A stretch of 64,000 nt of DNA from Streptomyces fungicidicus (GTDB lineage Bacteria > Actinomycetota > Actinomycetes > Streptomycetales > Streptomycetaceae), in NCBI RefSeq assembly GCF_003665435.1, contig NZ_CP023407.1, positions 6,676,769-6,740,768 of the forward strand, given 5' to 3'. The notes under the pieces were generated by a model, which was not told the DNA's origin, ran no database searches, and worked only from the letters and a program-made list of their open reading frames with translations. The translations under genes were made by a program, and so were the position numbers. The number at the start of each line of letters is the position of its first letter. The stretch's first letter is position 1. Positions 62,525 through 64,000 of this stretch are shown here, one piece after another.

Positions 62525-63346
62525 TCACACGCCCACGAACCGCGCCCCCGCGTCCCGCAGCCGGTCGTGCAGGCCGCGGAAGACGGCCGCCGAGCGGGTG
62601 CCCGGCCAGCCGGCGGGGAGCAGGGCGGCGGGCAGTCCGGGGTCGGCGTAGGGGAGATGACGCCAGGAGTCCAGGGCGAGGAGGTAGTCGCGGTAGGCCT
62701 CCTCGGGCGGGGTGTCCGTCCGCTCCTCCCAGGCGCGCAGCACCGGCGCGTGCCGGTCCAGGAACGCCTCGTGCTGCCCGGCGATGGCGGTCAGGTCCCA
62801 CCAGCGCGCGGCCGCCTGAGCGGTTGGCGCGAAGCCGAGGTGCGCGCCGCGGAAGAAGTCGACGTAGGCGTCCAGGCGCAGCCGTTCCAGGGTGTGCCTG
62901 GTCTCCTCGTACAGCCGGGCCGGGGCGATCCACACGCCCGGGGCCGCCGTGCCGAAGCCGAGGCCGGACAGCCGTGAGCGCAGGACGTGCCGCTTCTGCC
63001 GTTGGGACTCCGGCACGGAGAACACGGCGAGCACCCAGCCCTCGTCCTCCGGCGGATCCGTGGCGTACACCCGCCGGTCGCCGTCGTCGAGCAACTGGCG
63101 TGCCTCGGGCGAGAGTTCGTAGCCGGCCGCCCCGAGGGCGGTGCGCGCGGGGACCAGCAGGCCGCGCCGTTTCAGCCGGGACACCGAGGAGCGCACGGAC
63201 GGGGCGTCCACACCGACCGCGGCCAGCAGCCGGATCAGCTCGGCGACGGGCACCGGGCCCTCCACGGAGCGGCCGTACGCGCCGTAGAGCGTGACGATGA
63301 GGGATCTCGGAGCGTGCTGGGCTTGCTGGTCGGACACGTTGATCAT
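62525..63346 (-). CDS. PaaX-family transcriptional regulator
   Basis: A 273-residue PaaX-type repressor: N-terminal winged helix (LIVTLYGAYGRSVEGPVPV, SVRSSVSRLKRRGLL) and the PaaX C-terminal domain (WVLAVFSVPESQRQKRHVLRSRL, WRHLPYADPGLPAALLPAGWPG). PaaX proteins sense aryl-CoA esters such as phenylacetyl-CoA. Next to an aryl-CoA ligase and a CoA-dependent aromatic oxygenase, it probably controls this locus in response to an aromatic CoA thioester. It is intact, unlike the enzyme genes around it. Confidence 0.9.
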   Translation of the reverse strand: MINVSDQQAQHAPRSLIVTLYGAYGRSVEGPVPVAELIRLLAAVGVDAPSVRSSVSRLKRRGLLVPARTALGAAGYELSPEARQLLDDGDRRVYATDPPEDEGWVLAVFSVPESQRQKRHVLRSRLSGLGFGTAAPGVWIAPARLYEETRHTLERLRLDAYVDFFRGAHLGFAPTAQAAARWWDLTAIAGQHEAFLDRHAPVLRAWEERTDTPPEEAYRDYLLALDSWRHLPYADPGLPAALLPAGWPGTRSAAVFRGLHDRLRDAGARFVGV

Positions 63347-63382
63347 CTTAGGTCGTGTGCGCGGGGGTGCCGTCCGGGGGCG

Positions 63383-64000
63383 TCACGTCCGGCCCTCGCC
63401 GGTCCCGGCGGGAGCGCGCAGACGGAACCGCTGGAGCTTGCCGGTGGCCGTGCGCGGCAGCGCCTCCAGGAACACGATCTCCTTCGGGCACTTGTACGGC
63501 GCGAGTTCGGACTTCACGAAGGAACGCAGCGCCTCCGCGTCGCGCGGCGCGCCCTCCACGAGGACCGCGTACGCCACCACGACCTGGCCGCGTGTCTCGT
63601 CGGGCCGCCCGACCACCGCCGCCTCCACGACGTCCGGGTGGCGCAGCAGGGCGTCCTCGACCTCGGGGCCGGCGATGTTGTACCCGGCCGAGATGATCAT
63701 GTCGTCGGCGCGGGCGACGTACCGGAACCGGCCGTCGGGGTCGCGGACATAGGTGTCGCCGGTGATGTTCCAGCCGTCGCGCACGTACTCCCGCTGGCGC
63801 GGGTCGGCGAGGTAGCGGCAGCCGACCGGGCCGCGCACCGCGAGCAGTCCCGGCTCCCCGTCGGGCACCGGGACGCCGTCGGCGTCCTGCACCCGGGCCT
63901 GCCAGCCGGGGACCGGAAATCCCGTCGTCCCGGGGCGGACGTGTGCAGTTCGTGGCGCCGATGCCGTTGATGATCCGCAGCCCGGTGCGTTCGTGCCAGG
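63383..64000 (-). pseudogene. Aryl-CoA ligase (benzoate/2-aminobenzoate-CoA ligase type), partial, frameshifted
   Basis: The C-terminal 190 residues or so of an adenylate-forming CoA ligase that continues beyond the window edge. WHERTGLRIINGIGAT is in one frame; VRPGTTGFPVPGWQARVQD and the rest (hinge GDTYVRDPDGRFRYVARADD, Lys in PRTATGKLQRF) are in another. The break is at about 63943-63954, where the usual EMLHxF segment after GAT is reduced to ten bases, so a small deletion is present. A 2-aminobenzoate or benzoate substrate fits the neighbouring oxygenase. Confidence 0.75.

Overview
The window is chromosomal DNA from a Streptomyces-type actinomycete. The evidence is very high GC, strong third-position GC bias, frequent GTG starts, ATGA/GTGA operon overlaps, SARP regulators, rare TTA codons, and a complete dasR-dasABCD locus. 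No tRNA, rRNA, CRISPR array, prophage or insertion sequence was seen.

0-15.2 kb is the right part of a secondary-metabolite gene cluster whose left part lies outside. It holds a FabH-like ketosynthase (cut by the edge), a PaaK-like adenylating enzyme, a TetR-controlled pair of ABC exporter-type subunits, a DegT aminotransferase with a 4-oxalocrotonate tautomerase, a luciferase-like monooxygenase, an N-methyltryptophan-oxidase-like flavoenzyme, a flavin reductase, a CbiX-like protein and three SARP regulators. A 17-bp palindrome, TGAGT-N7-ACTCA, occurs exactly four times, as two pairs in two divergent promoter regions of this cluster, and is a candidate cluster-specific operator.

15.2-23.1 kb is a sugar-acid catabolic locus. 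DeoR regulator, PdxA2 and a DUF1537 kinase run one way; an aldo/keto reductase, HpaI-type aldolase, 2-hydroxyacid dehydrogenase and Nramp-related transporter run the other.

23.1-28.4 kb is a four-gene, translationally coupled operon: PhyH oxygenase, a DUF6271-like protein, a PLP decarboxylase fused to a GNAT domain, and an MFS transporter. Its product is unknown. Its promoter carries two DasR-box-like sequences laid out as in the dasA promoter, and its first gene has a TTA at codon 8. dasR and dasABCD (chitobiose/GlcNAc uptake and its regulator) follow at 28.6-34.5 kb.

34.5-39.3 kb contains a decayed YdeI-family gene, a SepF-like protein, an ATPase, a MazG-like enzyme, a DUF6099-like protein, an inverted copy of a repeat element also found at 2 kb, and an F420-type oxidoreductase. 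39.5-50.9 kb is defence- and repair-like: the hen1-pnkp RNA repair pair, then a VMAP / MoxR ATPase / vWA-NB-ARC-TPR conflict operon in which every gene carries at least one TTA codon. After an antiporter, 52.9-54.9 kb holds a small FxsA-like peptide gene with a TTG start and an HExxH-type peptide hydroxylase, a candidate peptide-modification system. arcA and an ornithine carbamoyltransferase gene follow.

58-64 kb carries an aromatic-CoA pathway (enoyl-CoA hydratase, 2-aminobenzoyl-CoA monooxygenase/reductase-like fusion, aryl-CoA ligase, PaaX regulator). All three of its enzyme genes are interrupted by small deletions while neighbouring genes are intact, so the pathway is either decaying or locally mis-sequenced.
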